From contig JAGGRA010000019.1 of NCBI GenBank assembly GCA_018613035.1, positions 31,588 through 95,587 on the forward strand: a stretch of 64,000 nucleotides of DNA, read 5' to 3'. This document shows, in pieces, positions 20,282 to 30,236 of this stretch (the stretch's first letter is position 1; every line of letters starts with the position of its first letter). The notes under the pieces are model-generated. The model ran no database searches, had not been told where the DNA came from, and worked only from the letters and a program-made list of their open reading frames with translations. The position numbers and the translations under genes were made by a program. Origin of the DNA: Pseudomonas sp. ISL-84. GTDB taxonomy: Bacteria > Bacillota > Bacilli > Bacillales > Cytobacillaceae.

Positions 20282-21394
20282 ATGAAAAAACGTATCGCGG
20301 TACTTCCTGGAGACGGAATCGGCAAAGAAGTGGTGAATGGAGCAATTGAAGTCCTGCAAGCTGTTGGGGAGCGTTTCGGGCACCAGTTCTATTTTTCTTA
20401 CGGAAAAATTGGCGGAACGGCAATTGATGCAGCAGGCACTCCGCTGCCTGAAGAAACTTTGGAGCTTTGCAAAGAGAGCGATGCGGTATTGCTTGGAGCG
20501 GTTGGCGGCCCAAAATGGGACCGGCAGCCTCCCCACCTTCGTCCTGAGAGGGGCCTCTTGAAGATCCGCAAAGAACTGAATTTATATGCGAATCTAAGGC
20601 CGACCCAGTATTATTCAAGCCTTTCAGATACTTCACCATTAAGGAAGGAAGTTATTGAGGGCGTTGATATGCTGATGGTCAGAGAATTAACGGGCGGCCT
20701 TTATTTCGGAAAGCCAAGCGAGCGCACACATCAGAACGGTGAAGATGCAGTAGTTGATACATTATTTTATCAAAAAGAAGAGATGTACCGTGTGATAAAA
20801 CTGGCTTTCGAACTTGCCAGAAAACGGCGCGGAAAAGTCACATCTGTCGATAAAGCAAATGTTCTTGAATCAAGCCGAATGTGGAGAGAGGTAGCGGAGG
20901 ATATTTCAAACCAATATCCGGACGTTGTTTTGGAGCATATGCTTGTTGATAATGCAGCCATGCAAATGATTAAAAATCCTAAACAGTTTGATGTTGTGGT
21001 AACAGAGAATATGTTTGGAGATATTTTGAGCGATGAAGCATCCGTATTGACGGGTTCTCTGGGAATGCTGCCATCTGCAAGCATTTCAGAAAATGGACCA
21101 TATTTATACGAGCCAATCCATGGTTCAGCCCCGGATATTGAAGGTAAGAATGCAGCAAACCCAATTGCCATGATTTTATCGGCTGCCATGATGCTTCGCT
21201 TATCTTTTGGAATGGAAGAGGAAGCAGAGGCGATTGAAAATGCCGTAAATCAAGTGCTGGATGCAGGCTACCGTACGAGAGATATCGCCTCATTCGGGAA
21301 AAAACAGGTTTCTACTTCGGAGATGATCGAAGAAGTGAAGGCTACTCTTCTTGATAACGAAGCAATCTTAAATATCATGGGAGCTTATGCATAG
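20282..21394 (+). CDS. leuB: 3-Isopropylmalate dehydrogenase
   Basis: A 370-residue NAD-dependent oxidative decarboxylase, third enzyme of leucine synthesis. It shows IAVLPGDGIGKEVV, the substrate-arginine block LLKIRKELNLYANLRP, RELTGGLYFG, the metal aspartates in ENMFGDILSDEAS, and the NAD site EPIHGSAPDIEGKNAANP. ATG follows GGCGGAGGG. It is separated from leuC by 165 bases holding a MITE remnant and a strong hairpin. Confidence 0.97.
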   Translation: MKKRIAVLPGDGIGKEVVNGAIEVLQAVGERFGHQFYFSYGKIGGTAIDAAGTPLPEETLELCKESDAVLLGAVGGPKWDRQPPHLRPERGLLKIRKELNLYANLRPTQYYSSLSDTSPLRKEVIEGVDMLMVRELTGGLYFGKPSERTHQNGEDAVVDTLFYQKEEMYRVIKLAFELARKRRGKVTSVDKANVLESSRMWREVAEDISNQYPDVVLEHMLVDNAAMQMIKNPKQFDVVVTENMFGDILSDEASVLTGSLGMLPSASISENGPYLYEPIHGSAPDIEGKNAANPIAMILSAAMMLRLSFGMEEEAEAIENAVNQVLDAGYRTRDIASFGKKQVSTSEMIEEVKATLLDNEAILNIMGAYA

Positions 21395-21406
21395 ATTTAA
21401 TCACTA

Positions 21407-21493
21407 GGCCACATGATTGATTTTTGGCACCCTGTTGAATTTTTGGCACCCTGTTGACCGGAGGAGAATTCAACAGACAAGTTTAACAAAGCC
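21407..21493 (+). mobile_element. MITE-like repeat, internally deleted copy 3 (leuB/leuC)
   Basis: An 87-bp element running from GGCCACATGATTG to GTTTAACAAAGCC. It is flanked by a perfect 8-bp direct repeat AATCACTA (21399-21406 and 21494-21501), a target-site duplication. The core is lost, and a 17-base unit ending GGCACCCTGTTGA is tandemly duplicated inside it. The same unit occurs in the left arm of the copy near 52975 (TTTTAGCACCCTGTTGATTGG). Confidence 0.85.
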
Positions 21494-21507
21494 AATCACT
21501 AAAAACT

Positions 21508-21540
21508 GAAACACGGCCTTAATCGGCCGTGTTTCTTTTA
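21508..21540 (+). terminator. Terminator-like hairpin inside the leu operon
   Basis: GAAACACGGCC-TTAATC-GGCCGTGTTTC is a perfect 11-bp stem with a 6-base loop, followed by TTTTA. It lies between leuB and leuC and directly follows the MITE remnant. Confidence 0.75.
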
Positions 21541-21559
21541 AAAGGGCGTGGAGTAAATA

Positions 21560-22975
21560 ATGGGAAAATCAATTATAGATAAGATTTGGGAAAAACATGT
21601 TGTCCACAGAGAAGAAGGAAAGCCGGATTTAATGTACATTGATCTTCATTTAGTGCATGAAGTTACATCCCCTCAGGCCTTTTCCGGCTTAAGAATGAAA
21701 AATAGAAAAGTGAGAAGACCTGATAAAACCTTTGCCACAGTAGACCATAACATTCCTACTGATAACCGAAAGGTCATTAATGATCCGATTGCATTAAACC
21801 AAATGACCACTTTAGAAAAAAACTGTAAGGAATTTGGGGTTCCGCTTGCCGGGCTGGACAGCCCAGAACAGGGGATCGTGCATGTTATCGGACCTGAACT
21901 GGGGCTTACACAGCCAGGGATGACGATTGTATGCGGTGACAGCCATACCTCTACTCATGGAGCATTTGGATCTATTGCTTTTGGAATTGGCACAAGTGAA
22001 GTGGAGCATGTGATGGCAACCCAGACCTTATGGCAAACAAAGCCTAAGACATTAAAGTTAGAAATTAATGGAGAATTGAACAAGGGTGTTACGGCAAAGG
22101 ATGTCATTCTTTATGTGATAGCCAAAAACGGGATTGGTTTTGGTACCAGCCATGTTATTGAGTATTGCGGGGATACCATTGCCCAAATGACCATGGAAGA
22201 AAGAATGACAATTTGCAATATGTCAATCGAAGGAGGGGCAAGAGCAGGGCTGGTTAGTCCGGATGAAACGACGTTTGCCTATCTGGAAGGCCGAAAGTTC
22301 GCTCCAAAAGGAGAAGCCTTCGGGCAAGCAGTTGAAAGCTGGAAGGAGCTTGCTTCAGACCCGGATGCAGCCTACGATAAAATCATCGAAATTGATGCAG
22401 CTGATATTGCACCAATGGTCAGCTGGGGTACGAATCCATCGATGACCTCAAAAGTAACAGAACAAATTCCCAAGCTTGAGGATTGCGATACCGAGCTTGA
22501 GCAAAAATCGCTGTCAAGAGCTTTAGCTTACATGGGCTTGAAGGAAGGGCAAAAAATTGAGGACATTCAAATCCAGCACGTTTTCATTGGATCGTGCACG
22601 AATTCCCGATTAGAGGACTTGAGGCAGGCAGCGGAAATCATCAGAGGTAAAAATGTTCATCCGCAAGTTAGAGCGCTTGTTGTTCCTGGTTCGCAGCAGG
22701 TGAAAAAACAGGCAGAGTCTGAAGGCCTTGATGTTATTTTCAAGCAAGCTGGGTTCGAATGGAGAGAATCAGGCTGCAGCATGTGCCTGAGCATGAACAA
22801 TGACATTGTGCCGAGCGGCGAGCATTGTGCATCAACCTCAAACCGTAATTTTGAGGGACGCCAAGGATCCGGTGCAAGAACACATCTTGTCAGCCCTGTG
22901 ATGGCAGCTGCAGCAGCATTGTATGGACACTTTGTGGACGTGGGGGCTTTGCTGGCAGCGGAAACAGTTCAATAA
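21560..22975 (+). CDS. leuC: 3-Isopropylmalate dehydratase, large subunit
   Basis: The 471-residue aconitase-superfamily subunit carrying the [4Fe-4S] cluster. Cluster cysteines lie in [10 protein letters not shown] and GCSMCLSMN, with [28 protein letters not shown] near the N-terminus. With LeuD it interconverts 2- and 3-isopropylmalate. ATG follows GTGGAG. It sits 16 bases upstream of leuD. Confidence 0.97.
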   Translation: MGKSIIDKIWEKHVVHREEGKPDLMYIDLHLVHEVTSPQAFSGLRMKNRKVRRPDKTFATVDHNIPTDNRKVINDPIALNQMTTLEKNCKEFGVPLAGLDSPEQGIVHVIGPELGLTQPGMTIVCGDSHTSTHGAFGSIAFGIGTSEVEHVMATQTLWQTKPKTLKLEINGELNKGVTAKDVILYVIAKNGIGFGTSHVIEYCGDTIAQMTMEERMTICNMSIEGGARAGLVSPDETTFAYLEGRKFAPKGEAFGQAVESWKELASDPDAAYDKIIEIDAADIAPMVSWGTNPSMTSKVTEQIPKLEDCDTELEQKSLSRALAYMGLKEGQKIEDIQIQHVFIGSCTNSRLEDLRQAAEIIRGKNVHPQVRALVVPGSQQVKKQAESEGLDVIFKQAGFEWRESGCSMCLSMNNDIVPSGEHCASTSNRNFEGRQGSGARTHLVSPVMAAAAALYGHFVDVGALLAAETVQ

Positions 22976-22991
22976 GAAGGAGGAAAGCAGT

Positions 22992-23579
22992 ATGAGCGGA
23001 TTTAAAACTTTACAAGGAAAAGCAGTAGCTTTAGACAGAGCGAATGTAGATACAGATCAAATTATCCCTAAGCAATTTCTGAAAAGAATTGAAAAGACAG
23101 GGTTTGGCCAATATCTTTTCTATGACTGGAGGTTTAATAAAGAGGGAGAACCCAACCCTGAGTTTGAACTGAATAAAGAAGAAAACCAGGGTGCCCCCAT
23201 TCTTATTGCGAATGAAAATTTTGGATGCGGGTCTTCACGTGAGCATGCTCCGTGGGCACTGGGAGACTTTGGCTTTAAAGTGATAATCGCACCTTCTTTT
23301 GCGGATATATTCCATCAAAACTGTTTAAAGAATGGTCTATTGCCTATCAGTCTGCCTGCTGAAACGGTTGATTATTTGCTTGAACGCGCCAAGAACCAGC
23401 CATATGAACTTAAAATTGACCTGCAAAATGAAACTATAGAAGATGTCCAGGGCTTTGCAGCGCAATTCTCTATCAATGATTATTGGAAGAAGATGCTGAT
23501 TAATGGCTGGGATGAGATCGAGATCACCCTTCAACTAGAGAACAGCATTGCAGATTTTGAAAAAAGCGAGCTCGTTTAA
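22992..23579 (+). CDS. leuD: 3-Isopropylmalate dehydratase, small subunit
   Basis: A 195-residue swivel-domain partner of LeuC. Key blocks are ANVDTDQIIPKQFLK, FGCGSSREHAPWAL and the C-terminal W-x-K segment. ATG 22992 follows AAGGAGGAAAG with good spacing; an earlier in-frame start inside leuC is rejected. It is the last gene of the ilv-leu cluster. Confidence 0.96.
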   Translation: MSGFKTLQGKAVALDRANVDTDQIIPKQFLKRIEKTGFGQYLFYDWRFNKEGEPNPEFELNKEENQGAPILIANENFGCGSSREHAPWALGDFGFKVIIAPSFADIFHQNCLKNGLLPISLPAETVDYLLERAKNQPYELKIDLQNETIEDVQGFAAQFSINDYWKKMLINGWDEIEITLQLENSIADFEKSELV

Positions 23580-23595
23580 CATAAAAATTAAGAAG

Positions 23596-23631
23596 AAGAT
23601 TCATGGATGATGCCATGAATCTTTTTGTTTT
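23596..23631 (+). terminator. Terminator of the ilv-leu operon
   Basis: AAGATTCATGG-ATGATG-CCATGAATCTT is followed by TTTG and a long T run. Confidence 0.88.
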
Positions 23632-23686
23632 TTTTATAATTCATGCTAAACTAACTTCAAAAATAATAAATTGAGGCGGTACTAGC

Positions 23687-24718
23687 ATGGACAAACGGGA
23701 ACGGAAAAAACAGAACAGTAAAATTATTCTATTTCCCGACGTTGAGAAAAGATTGTTGGAAAAAGGGCTTGAGAGCTTCCAGCAAAGAAGGTATCAGGAA
23801 TCCATCCGTTTCTTTGAGGAAGCGATGGAAATCGAACCTGATAATACAGATATCCATATTGGTCTTGTTCTGGCTTATTTTGAAGCGGGTGCACTGCAAA
23901 AAGCAAAAGAACTTGCTAATAAAATGCTTCAAACAGGTATTGGGGATTACATCCAGGTAATGGATTTATATTTAATGATTCTTGTTCAGCTCCATCAGTA
24001 TAGTGAGATCGTTACAACTATTGAGGTTCTGCTGGAAGAAAGAGAGATCCCAAAGGAGAAGTTTGAGCATTTTAGCAGAATGCTTGAATTCAGCAGAAAA
24101 ATGGCTCATTCAAATCCGGAAGAACGGGAGAAAGAAGCTCCTCCTATTGAAGAGTTTAAAAATAAAAAGCTGAATCTATTTTCTTATCAGGATCAAAATG
24201 AGCAAATACAGCTGGCTGCACAGCTTGCAAAAAACAATATAAGGCCTTATATAGAAGATATTAAAGCATATCTAGAATCCAGCGAGGGGCATCCTTTTTT
24301 TAAAACAATGCTTTTAAATGTACTGTCAGAGCATGAGTATGATAAGGAAGTATTGCTGCGGAAATTTGGAAAAAGCATTAAGATCAGGCCTTCTGAGCTT
24401 CCTTCGGTACACCAGCAGCCACAGCTATTAACAATTGTAAGCCGGTTGGGTGCCCATTTGGAGCAGGAAGACCCGATACTATATGAAAATACAAAAAGCC
24501 TCATTGAAAGGCATTTTTTTATACTTTATCCAATTGAGGCGGAACCGGCTAATTCAGCATCCTGGGCAGCAGCATACCATAGTCTTGCCAACGAGTACCA
24601 TGGACAGGGTGATCTTAATAACAAGCTGGCACAAATATATGGGGCTCCCGAAGAGGAAGTAGAACAAGCTCTTGCCTTCATAAGAAAGATAGAAGAAATT
24701 TCTTATCCCAATATTTAG
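23687..24718 (+). CDS. ysoA: TPR-repeat protein (YsoA-like)
   Basis: A 343-residue protein with tetratricopeptide repeats in the first 120 residues (ESFQQRRYQESIRFFEEAMEIEPDNTDIHIGLVLAYFEAG, then a second helical pair). A basic N-terminus and a longer helical C-terminal part of unknown fold follow. TPRs mediate protein contacts; the partner is unknown. Position between leuD and tig is that of B. subtilis ysoA. ATG follows GAGGCGG. Confidence 0.8.
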   Translation: MDKRERKKQNSKIILFPDVEKRLLEKGLESFQQRRYQESIRFFEEAMEIEPDNTDIHIGLVLAYFEAGALQKAKELANKMLQTGIGDYIQVMDLYLMILVQLHQYSEIVTTIEVLLEEREIPKEKFEHFSRMLEFSRKMAHSNPEEREKEAPPIEEFKNKKLNLFSYQDQNEQIQLAAQLAKNNIRPYIEDIKAYLESSEGHPFFKTMLLNVLSEHEYDKEVLLRKFGKSIKIRPSELPSVHQQPQLLTIVSRLGAHLEQEDPILYENTKSLIERHFFILYPIEAEPANSASWAAAYHSLANEYHGQGDLNNKLAQIYGAPEEEVEQALAFIRKIEEISYPNI

Positions 24719-24727
24719 CCTTCAATG

Positions 24728-24755
24728 TTGAAAGACCAGGTACGTATGTTATAAT
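24728..24755 (+). promoter_or_regulatory. Promoter of tig
   Basis: TTGAAA, a 16-base spacer, then TATAAT, about 120 bases upstream of the trigger factor start. Confidence 0.65.
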
Positions 24756-24877
24756 ATAATCGTTGTATTATGTGTATATATACATTTAATCCATGGATAT
24801 GGCTTGCAAAACAAGAGATATTCATAACATTCTGCTGTGAATGAAATGATAATAGATTTTTGGAGGGAAATGATTGT

Positions 24878-26164
24878 ATGTCTGCTAAATTTGAAAAGTT
24901 AGAAGGGAACCGCGGGGTTCTTACAATTGAAGTAGATGCAGAGAAAGTAAACGAAGGTTTAGACGCTGCATTTAAAAAAGTAGTTAAACAAGTTAACGTA
25001 CCTGGATTCCGTAAAGGTAAAATGCCTCGTGGAATGTTTGAAAAGCGTTTCGGAGTTGAATCTTTATACCAGGATGCAGTAGATTTTCTACTTCCTGAAG
25101 CTTATGCAAATGCAATCGATGAAACAGGAATCGAGCCTGTAGACCGTCCTGAAATTGATGTTGAGCAAATTGAAAAAGGCAAGAGCTTAATTTTCAAAGC
25201 GACAGTAACAGTTAAGCCAGAAGTAAAGCTGGGCGAATATAAAGGCATTGAAGTTCAGCCGCTTGATGCAAACGTTACAGATGAAGATGTTAACAACGAG
25301 TTAACTTCCCTTCAGGAAAGACAAGCTGAGCTTGCTGTTAAAGAAGAAGGCAAAGCAGAAAACGGCGATACAGTTGTTATGGACTTTGAAGGATTCGTTG
25401 ATGGCGAAGCTTTCGAAGGCGGAAAAGCTGAAAACTACTCACTTGAACTTGGTTCTGGCCAATTTATTCCAGGATTTGAAGACCAATTGCTTGGAGCGGC
25501 TGCTGGTGAATCAAAAGATGTTGAAGTGACATTCCCTGAGGAATACCATGCTGCTGAGCTAGCTGGCAAGCCTGCTACTTTCAAAGTAACTGTACATGAA
25601 ATCAAAACAAAACAACTTCCTGAACTGAATGATGAATTTGCTAAGGATGCGGACGAAGAAGTTGAAACATTAGACGCATTAAAAGAAAAAATCAAAGCAC
25701 GCTTAGAAGAAAGCAAGAAGCATGAAGCTGAGCATCATGTTCGTGACACTGTAGTAGAAGCTGCTGCAACAAATGCAGAAGTTGAAATTCCTTCTCCAAT
25801 GGTTGACACTGAAGTTGACCGCATGATGCAGGAATTTGAACAGCGCCTTCAAATGCAAGGCATGAATCTTGAATTATACTTCCAGTTCTCTGGCCAAGAT
25901 GAAGCTGCATTACGCGAACAAATGAAAGAGGAAGCTGAAAAGCGTGTACGTGTAAACCTAACTCTTGAAGCAATCGCAAAAGCAGAAAACATTGAAGTAG
26001 CGGATGAAGAAGTTACAGAGGAACTTAACAAAATGGCAGAAATGTACAACATGTCTGTTGACCAGATCACACAAGCGCTAGGAAGCCTTGAAGGCCTAAA
26101 AGCAGATCTTCAAATTAAAAAAGCAGTTGATTTCCTTGTAGAAAATAGTAAAACTGTTGCATAA
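24878..26164 (+). CDS. tig: Trigger factor
   Basis: A 428-residue ribosome-associated chaperone and prolyl isomerase. The N-terminal ribosome-binding domain holds the signature [17 protein letters not shown]. The FKBP-type PPIase domain is around residues 160-245 ([35 protein letters not shown]), and a helical C-terminal domain follows. ATG 24878 is preceded by GGAGGG; an earlier in-frame codon at 24860 overlaps that site and is rejected. Confidence 0.97.
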   Translation: MSAKFEKLEGNRGVLTIEVDAEKVNEGLDAAFKKVVKQVNVPGFRKGKMPRGMFEKRFGVESLYQDAVDFLLPEAYANAIDETGIEPVDRPEIDVEQIEKGKSLIFKATVTVKPEVKLGEYKGIEVQPLDANVTDEDVNNELTSLQERQAELAVKEEGKAENGDTVVMDFEGFVDGEAFEGGKAENYSLELGSGQFIPGFEDQLLGAAAGESKDVEVTFPEEYHAAELAGKPATFKVTVHEIKTKQLPELNDEFAKDADEEVETLDALKEKIKARLEESKKHEAEHHVRDTVVEAAATNAEVEIPSPMVDTEVDRMMQEFEQRLQMQGMNLELYFQFSGQDEAALREQMKEEAEKRVRVNLTLEAIAKAENIEVADEEVTEELNKMAEMYNMSVDQITQALGSLEGLKADLQIKKAVDFLVENSKTVA

Positions 26165-26177
26165 TAGAAGTAATAGA

Positions 26178-26208
26178 AACAAGGCGCGAGTTTATCGTGC
26201 CTTGTTTT
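26178..26208 (+). terminator. Terminator of tig
   Basis: AAACAAGGCGCGA-GTTTA-TCGTGCCTTGTTTT; the stem is nearly perfect with a T-rich end. Confidence 0.85.
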
Positions 26209-26583
26209 ATACAATCTAGACTATACATAACAGCACCGCGTTCTCTTGGATCTTTGCCAAGTGAAAAGTTTTACGACATATTGGACATGGACAGGAATAC
26301 AAATACATATATATAGTTAATTTAATTATCGGCGAAAGTGGCCGACTTAATTTAGCCGTTTTTGGTTAAGCTTATGGAAGTACATATAAATTCAGCCTGT
26401 TTTTATTTGCGGATTACGATCACATGCATGCATACATAATCTACATGGTTTCTAAGAGTTATCATTTCCTGTCCACTGTAAAAATGTGTTACAATGCAAT
26501 ACATAACTGCTGAAGGTTTTGATTTTTAAGAAAGTGTGAATTATTTAAGATAGGCTGCTGCCAGATTTTTTGAGGACCTAAAT
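26209..26583. other. Intergenic region upstream of clpX
   Basis: No gene is recognised. A weak promoter-like match (TTGGAC at 26281, 17 bases, TACATA) and a short hairpin (TCGGC/GCCGA near 26329) are present. A TACAAT box at 26490 has no good -35. One of these may serve clpX, whose start is over 250 bases downstream beyond the repeat. Confidence 0.3.
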
Positions 26584-26742
26584 GGCTATGTTTTAACACC
26601 GTATTGATTGGAGCGGAAGGCTCGAGATCCTTGAAAATGCTTACACATTTTCTTCGTGCGATGCTGATTTGAGGAGGCTCCAAGTAGCCTGCGGTTCGCT
26701 GAGTGCCTGCAGCGGAAATCAATACGCTAATTTAACGGAGCC
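26584..26742 (+). mobile_element. MITE-like repeat, copy 4 (tig/clpX)
   Basis: A 159-bp element with long matching ends: left GGCTATGTTTTAACACCGTA, right end reverse complement GGCTCCGTTAAATTAGCGTA, both continuing TTGATT. The core is shortened (TTGGAGCGGAAGGCTCGAGA ... AGCGGAAATCAAT). The flanks share only TAAAT, so no perfect 8-bp duplication is left. Confidence 0.78.
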
Positions 26743-26846
26743 TTATAAATATAACCAACTTTTCTATGGCTGATTTTTGATTTTTTGCATGTGATTCCGC
26801 AAGCTTAATATATCGTTTTGAAGTTTCTTTCAAGGGGTGAAGGATT

Positions 26847-28112
26847 TTGTTTAAATTTAATGATGAAAAAGGGCAATTAAAATGTTCTTTCTGCGGAAAG
26901 ACACAGGACCAGGTTCGCAAACTAGTTGCAGGACCAGGGGTTTATATATGTGATGAGTGCATTGAGCTCTGCACAGAAATTGTTGAGGAAGAGCTTGGTA
27001 CAGAAGAAGAAGTAGAATTCAAGGATGTGCCAAAGCCGGCGGAAATCCGTGACATTCTAGATGAATATGTTATAGGGCAGGACCAGGCAAAGAAATCTTT
27101 ATCTGTCGCCGTTTATAACCACTATAAACGCATAAATTCCAACAGTAAGATTGATGAAGTAGAGCTGTCAAAAAGTAATATCGCCATGATCGGCCCGACA
27201 GGAAGCGGTAAAACATTGCTTGCCCAGACACTGGCACGCATTCTTAATGTTCCGTTTGCCATTGCAGATGCCACTTCATTGACTGAGGCCGGGTATGTCG
27301 GGGAGGATGTTGAAAATATTCTCTTAAAGCTGATCCAGGCAGCGGATTATGATGTTGAAAAGGCTGAAAAAGGGATTATTTATATCGATGAAATTGATAA
27401 AGTTGCACGAAAGTCGGAAAATCCTTCCATTACTCGTGATGTTTCAGGTGAAGGTGTACAGCAGGCCTTGTTAAAAATCCTGGAAGGTACAGTTGCCAGC
27501 GTACCGCCTCAAGGCGGCCGTAAGCATCCACATCAGGAATTCATTCAAATCGATACAACCAATATCCTATTTATTTGCGGCGGTGCATTTGATGGCATCG
27601 AGCAAATCATTAAACGCCGTCTTGGCCAGAAAGTAATTGGCTTCGGTTCTGACCAGAAACAGAAAGAAATCGAACCAAAGGATCTTCTGGCAAAGGTGCT
27701 TCCAGAAGACTTGCTGAAGTTTGGGTTAATTCCCGAATTCATCGGAAGACTCCCGGTTATTGCAAGCCTTTCACAGCTTGATGAAGCAGCATTGATTGAA
27801 ATTTTAACAAAGCCGAAAAACGCTCTTGTTAAACAATATCAGAAAATGCTTGAGCTTGATGATGTGGAACTTGAATTTGAGGAAGGCGCACTTGAAGAAA
27901 TCGCTAAAAAAGCAATTGAAAGAAAGACAGGGGCTCGCGGACTACGTTCCATTATTGAAGGAATTATGCTGGATGTCATGTTTGATCTTCCTTCACGTGA
28001 AGATATTAAAAAATGTATTATCACAAAAGAAACAGTTATCGACAACGGTACTCCCAAGCTTGTTTTAGAGGATGGAACAGTTGTTGAAGAAGAACGCAAA
28101 ACCTCTGCATGA
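26847..28112 (+). CDS. clpX: ATP-dependent Clp protease ATP-binding subunit ClpX
   Basis: A 421-residue AAA+ unfoldase that feeds substrates to ClpP. The N-terminal zinc-binding domain is CSFC...CDEC (residues 12-37). Walker A is [12 protein letters not shown], Walker B is [13 protein letters not shown], and the ClpP-contacting IGF loop appears as VIGFG. TTG start at 26847, with AAGGGGTGA upstream. It is a single gene with its own terminator. Confidence 0.97.
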   Translation: MFKFNDEKGQLKCSFCGKTQDQVRKLVAGPGVYICDECIELCTEIVEEELGTEEEVEFKDVPKPAEIRDILDEYVIGQDQAKKSLSVAVYNHYKRINSNSKIDEVELSKSNIAMIGPTGSGKTLLAQTLARILNVPFAIADATSLTEAGYVGEDVENILLKLIQAADYDVEKAEKGIIYIDEIDKVARKSENPSITRDVSGEGVQQALLKILEGTVASVPPQGGRKHPHQEFIQIDTTNILFICGGAFDGIEQIIKRRLGQKVIGFGSDQKQKEIEPKDLLAKVLPEDLLKFGLIPEFIGRLPVIASLSQLDEAALIEILTKPKNALVKQYQKMLELDDVELEFEEGALEEIAKKAIERKTGARGLRSIIEGIMLDVMFDLPSREDIKKCIITKETVIDNGTPKLVLEDGTVVEEERKTSA

Positions 28113-28116
28113 TTGT

Positions 28117-28150
28117 ATGGCCAGCCCTTATGGGCCTGGCCATTTTTATT
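28117..28150 (+). terminator. Terminator of clpX
   Basis: ATGGCCAG-CCCTTATGGG-CTGGCCAT is followed by TTTTATT. Confidence 0.88.
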
Positions 28151-28226
28151 GGATTTATGTCCTTAAGCGGACTTTTGCTTCTTTCCCTTTTGTCGCCCTC
28201 TTTACATACTTTTAAGTGAATTCCTT

Positions 28227-28256
28227 GTTTATTCCAACTCAGTGAGGGAGATACTA
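28227..28256 (+). promoter_or_regulatory. Sigma-F (or sigma-G) promoter of lonB
   Basis: GTTTA, a 15-base spacer, then GGAGATACTA. Both halves match the sigma-F consensus (GYWTA, 15-16 bp, GGnnAnAnTr). lonB is a forespore sigma-F gene in B. subtilis. Confidence 0.7.
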
Positions 28257-28295
28257 GCATTATCAGCGAGAACTAATAATGCAGGAGGGAACACA

Positions 28296-29963
28296 ATGAG
28301 TTGGACGGGGATTGCTTTATTTATCCAATTGTTTTTTGGAATTGTCATCGGGCTTTATTTTTGGAATTTGCTAAGAAGCCAGCGGACACAAAAGGTTTCA
28401 ATTGACCGGGAATCAAGAAAAGAAATGGATGTTTTAAAAAAGATGCGCTCAATATCTTTAACTGAGCCATTGGCAGAAAAAGTGCGTCCATCCAGCTTCG
28501 CAGATATTGTCGGGCAGGAAGACGGAATTAAGTCTCTGAAAGCTGCATTGTGCGGACCTAATCCTCAGCATGTCATAATTTATGGGCCTCCAGGTGTGGG
28601 GAAAACGGCTGCAGCCAGATTGGTCTTAGAGGAAGCGAAGAAAAATGCAAAGTCTCCATTTCAGCAAGCCTCCGTTTTTATTGAATTGGATGCAACGACA
28701 GCCAGGTTTGATGAACGGGGTATTGCTGATCCTCTCATAGGCTCTGTCCATGATCCTATATACCAGGGAGCCGGTGCGATGGGACAAGCGGGAATACCAC
28801 AGCCTAAACAGGGAGCCGTTACAAATGCTCATGGAGGAGTACTGTTCATTGATGAAATTGGAGAACTCCACCCAATTCAAATGAACAAGCTTTTGAAGGT
28901 GCTAGAGGATCGTAAAGTATTTCTTGAGAGTGCTTATTACAATGAAGAAAATACACAAATTCCAAATCATATTCATGATATTTTTAAAAACGGGCTTCCT
29001 GCAGACTTTCGGCTGATTGGAGCAACAACCAGAACGCCCAATGAGATTCCGCCAGCCATACGTTCAAGATGCATGGAGGTATTTTTCAGGGAATTGGCCG
29101 AAGAGGAAATTGCTGTTGTCGGAAAAAAAGCAGCGGAAAAAGTTAACCTTAAAATTAGTGAAAATGCTCTCGGAACCCTTGCGAACTATGCAAGAAATGG
29201 ACGTGAGGCTGTCAATATGATCCAAATTTCAGCTGGACTCGCTATTACCGAAGATAGAGATTACATAAAAGATGAAGATATTGAATGGGTTATACAATCG
29301 AGCCAGCTTACCCCGAGAATGGAACGGAAAATCAATTCCAATTCAGCGGTCGGCCTTGTAAACGGCCTGGCAGTTTATGGGCCAAATACAGGTGCATTGC
29401 TTGAAATTGAAGTTACTGTTATACCGGCTAAAGAGAAGGGCAGTATTAATATTACAGGGATTGTGGAAGAAGAAAGCATTGGCGGGCAAGGAAAATCAAT
29501 CCGCAGAAAAAGTATGGCCAAAGGGTCAATTGAAAATGTAATAACCGTGCTCAGATCAATGGGAGTTCCGGCAGATGAGTATGATATTCATGTTAACTTC
29601 CCGGGCGGAGTTCCGATAGACGGGCCTTCTGCTGGTATCGCAATGGCGACAGGAATATATTCAGCCATTTATAAGCGTCCGGTTGACCATACTCTGGCCA
29701 TGACCGGTGAAATAAGCATTCATGGCCACGTAAAGCCAATTGGCGGAGTATACCCAAAAGTGAAAGCTGCCAAAAAGGCAGGAGCCCAAACCGTCATTAT
29801 CCCGAAAGAAAATATGCAATCCATACTAAAAGAAATTACAGGCATAAAAATTGTACCTGTAAGCCACTTAAATGAAGTATTTGAATGGGCCTTACTAAAG
29901 GATTTTCACAAAGAGCAAGCCATAACAGCTTCAATCGAATTATCGAAAAAAGAGAGCATCTAG
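28296..29963 (+). CDS. lonB: Forespore ATP-dependent protease LonB
   Basis: A 555-residue Lon-like protease. An N-terminal membrane-like segment (IALFIQLFFGIVIGLYFW) is followed by an AAA+ module with [10 protein letters not shown] and a divergent Walker B (GGVLFIDEIGEL). The C-terminal Lon protease domain has the Ser/Lys dyad in DGPSAGIAMATG and KPIGGVYPKVKAAKKAG. ATG 28296 behind GGAGGG gives the usual N-terminus MSWTGIALF. It lacks the long N-terminal substrate domain of LonA. Its sigma-F-like promoter fits forespore expression. Confidence 0.95.
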   Translation: MSWTGIALFIQLFFGIVIGLYFWNLLRSQRTQKVSIDRESRKEMDVLKKMRSISLTEPLAEKVRPSSFADIVGQEDGIKSLKAALCGPNPQHVIIYGPPGVGKTAAARLVLEEAKKNAKSPFQQASVFIELDATTARFDERGIADPLIGSVHDPIYQGAGAMGQAGIPQPKQGAVTNAHGGVLFIDEIGELHPIQMNKLLKVLEDRKVFLESAYYNEENTQIPNHIHDIFKNGLPADFRLIGATTRTPNEIPPAIRSRCMEVFFRELAEEEIAVVGKKAAEKVNLKISENALGTLANYARNGREAVNMIQISAGLAITEDRDYIKDEDIEWVIQSSQLTPRMERKINSNSAVGLVNGLAVYGPNTGALLEIEVTVIPAKEKGSINITGIVEEESIGGQGKSIRRKSMAKGSIENVITVLRSMGVPADEYDIHVNFPGGVPIDGPSAGIAMATGIYSAIYKRPVDHTLAMTGEISIHGHVKPIGGVYPKVKAAKKAGAQTVIIPKENMQSILKEITGIKIVPVSHLNEVFEWALLKDFHKEQAITASIELSKKESI

Positions 29964-30031
29964 TGGTCTAGCTCAGGCAAACAGGGTAATTCTAAGAAAC
30001 TCCCTGGTCAGACGCCTCCCGCTAATAGCGG
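29962..30031. repeat. Dispersed repeat family B, partial copy
   Basis: GTGGTCTAGCTC at the left resembles the start of the family B copy in the sdh operon, and GACGCCTCCCGC resembles an internal part. It abuts the lonB stop codon. Confidence 0.4.
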
Positions 30032-30034
30032 TAA

Positions 30035-30078
30035 AAAACTTCGGTTTGCAGTTTAGGCTACAAACCGAAGTTTTATTT
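30035..30078 (+). terminator. Terminator of lonB
   Basis: AAAACTTCGGTTTG pairs perfectly over 14 bp with CAAACCGAAGTTTT and is followed by ATTT. Confidence 0.85.
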
Positions 30079-30141
30079 GCGTAAAGAAGGATAAAGTGTA
30101 ATTATCAGTTAGTTTTCCAATACAGACATCCGCTTTTCTCT

Positions 30142-30169
30142 TTGATAGACACTGTTTAATAAATACGAT
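30142..30169 (+). promoter_or_regulatory. Candidate promoter of lonA
   Basis: TTGATA, a 16-base spacer, then TACGAT. Moderate match, about 70 bases upstream of the start codon. Confidence 0.4.
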
Positions 30170-30236
30170 AGAATTGTACAAAGAAATTATTAGCAATTTT
30201 GGGGTTAAAATGATATGCATTTGGAGGTGCAAAGGA

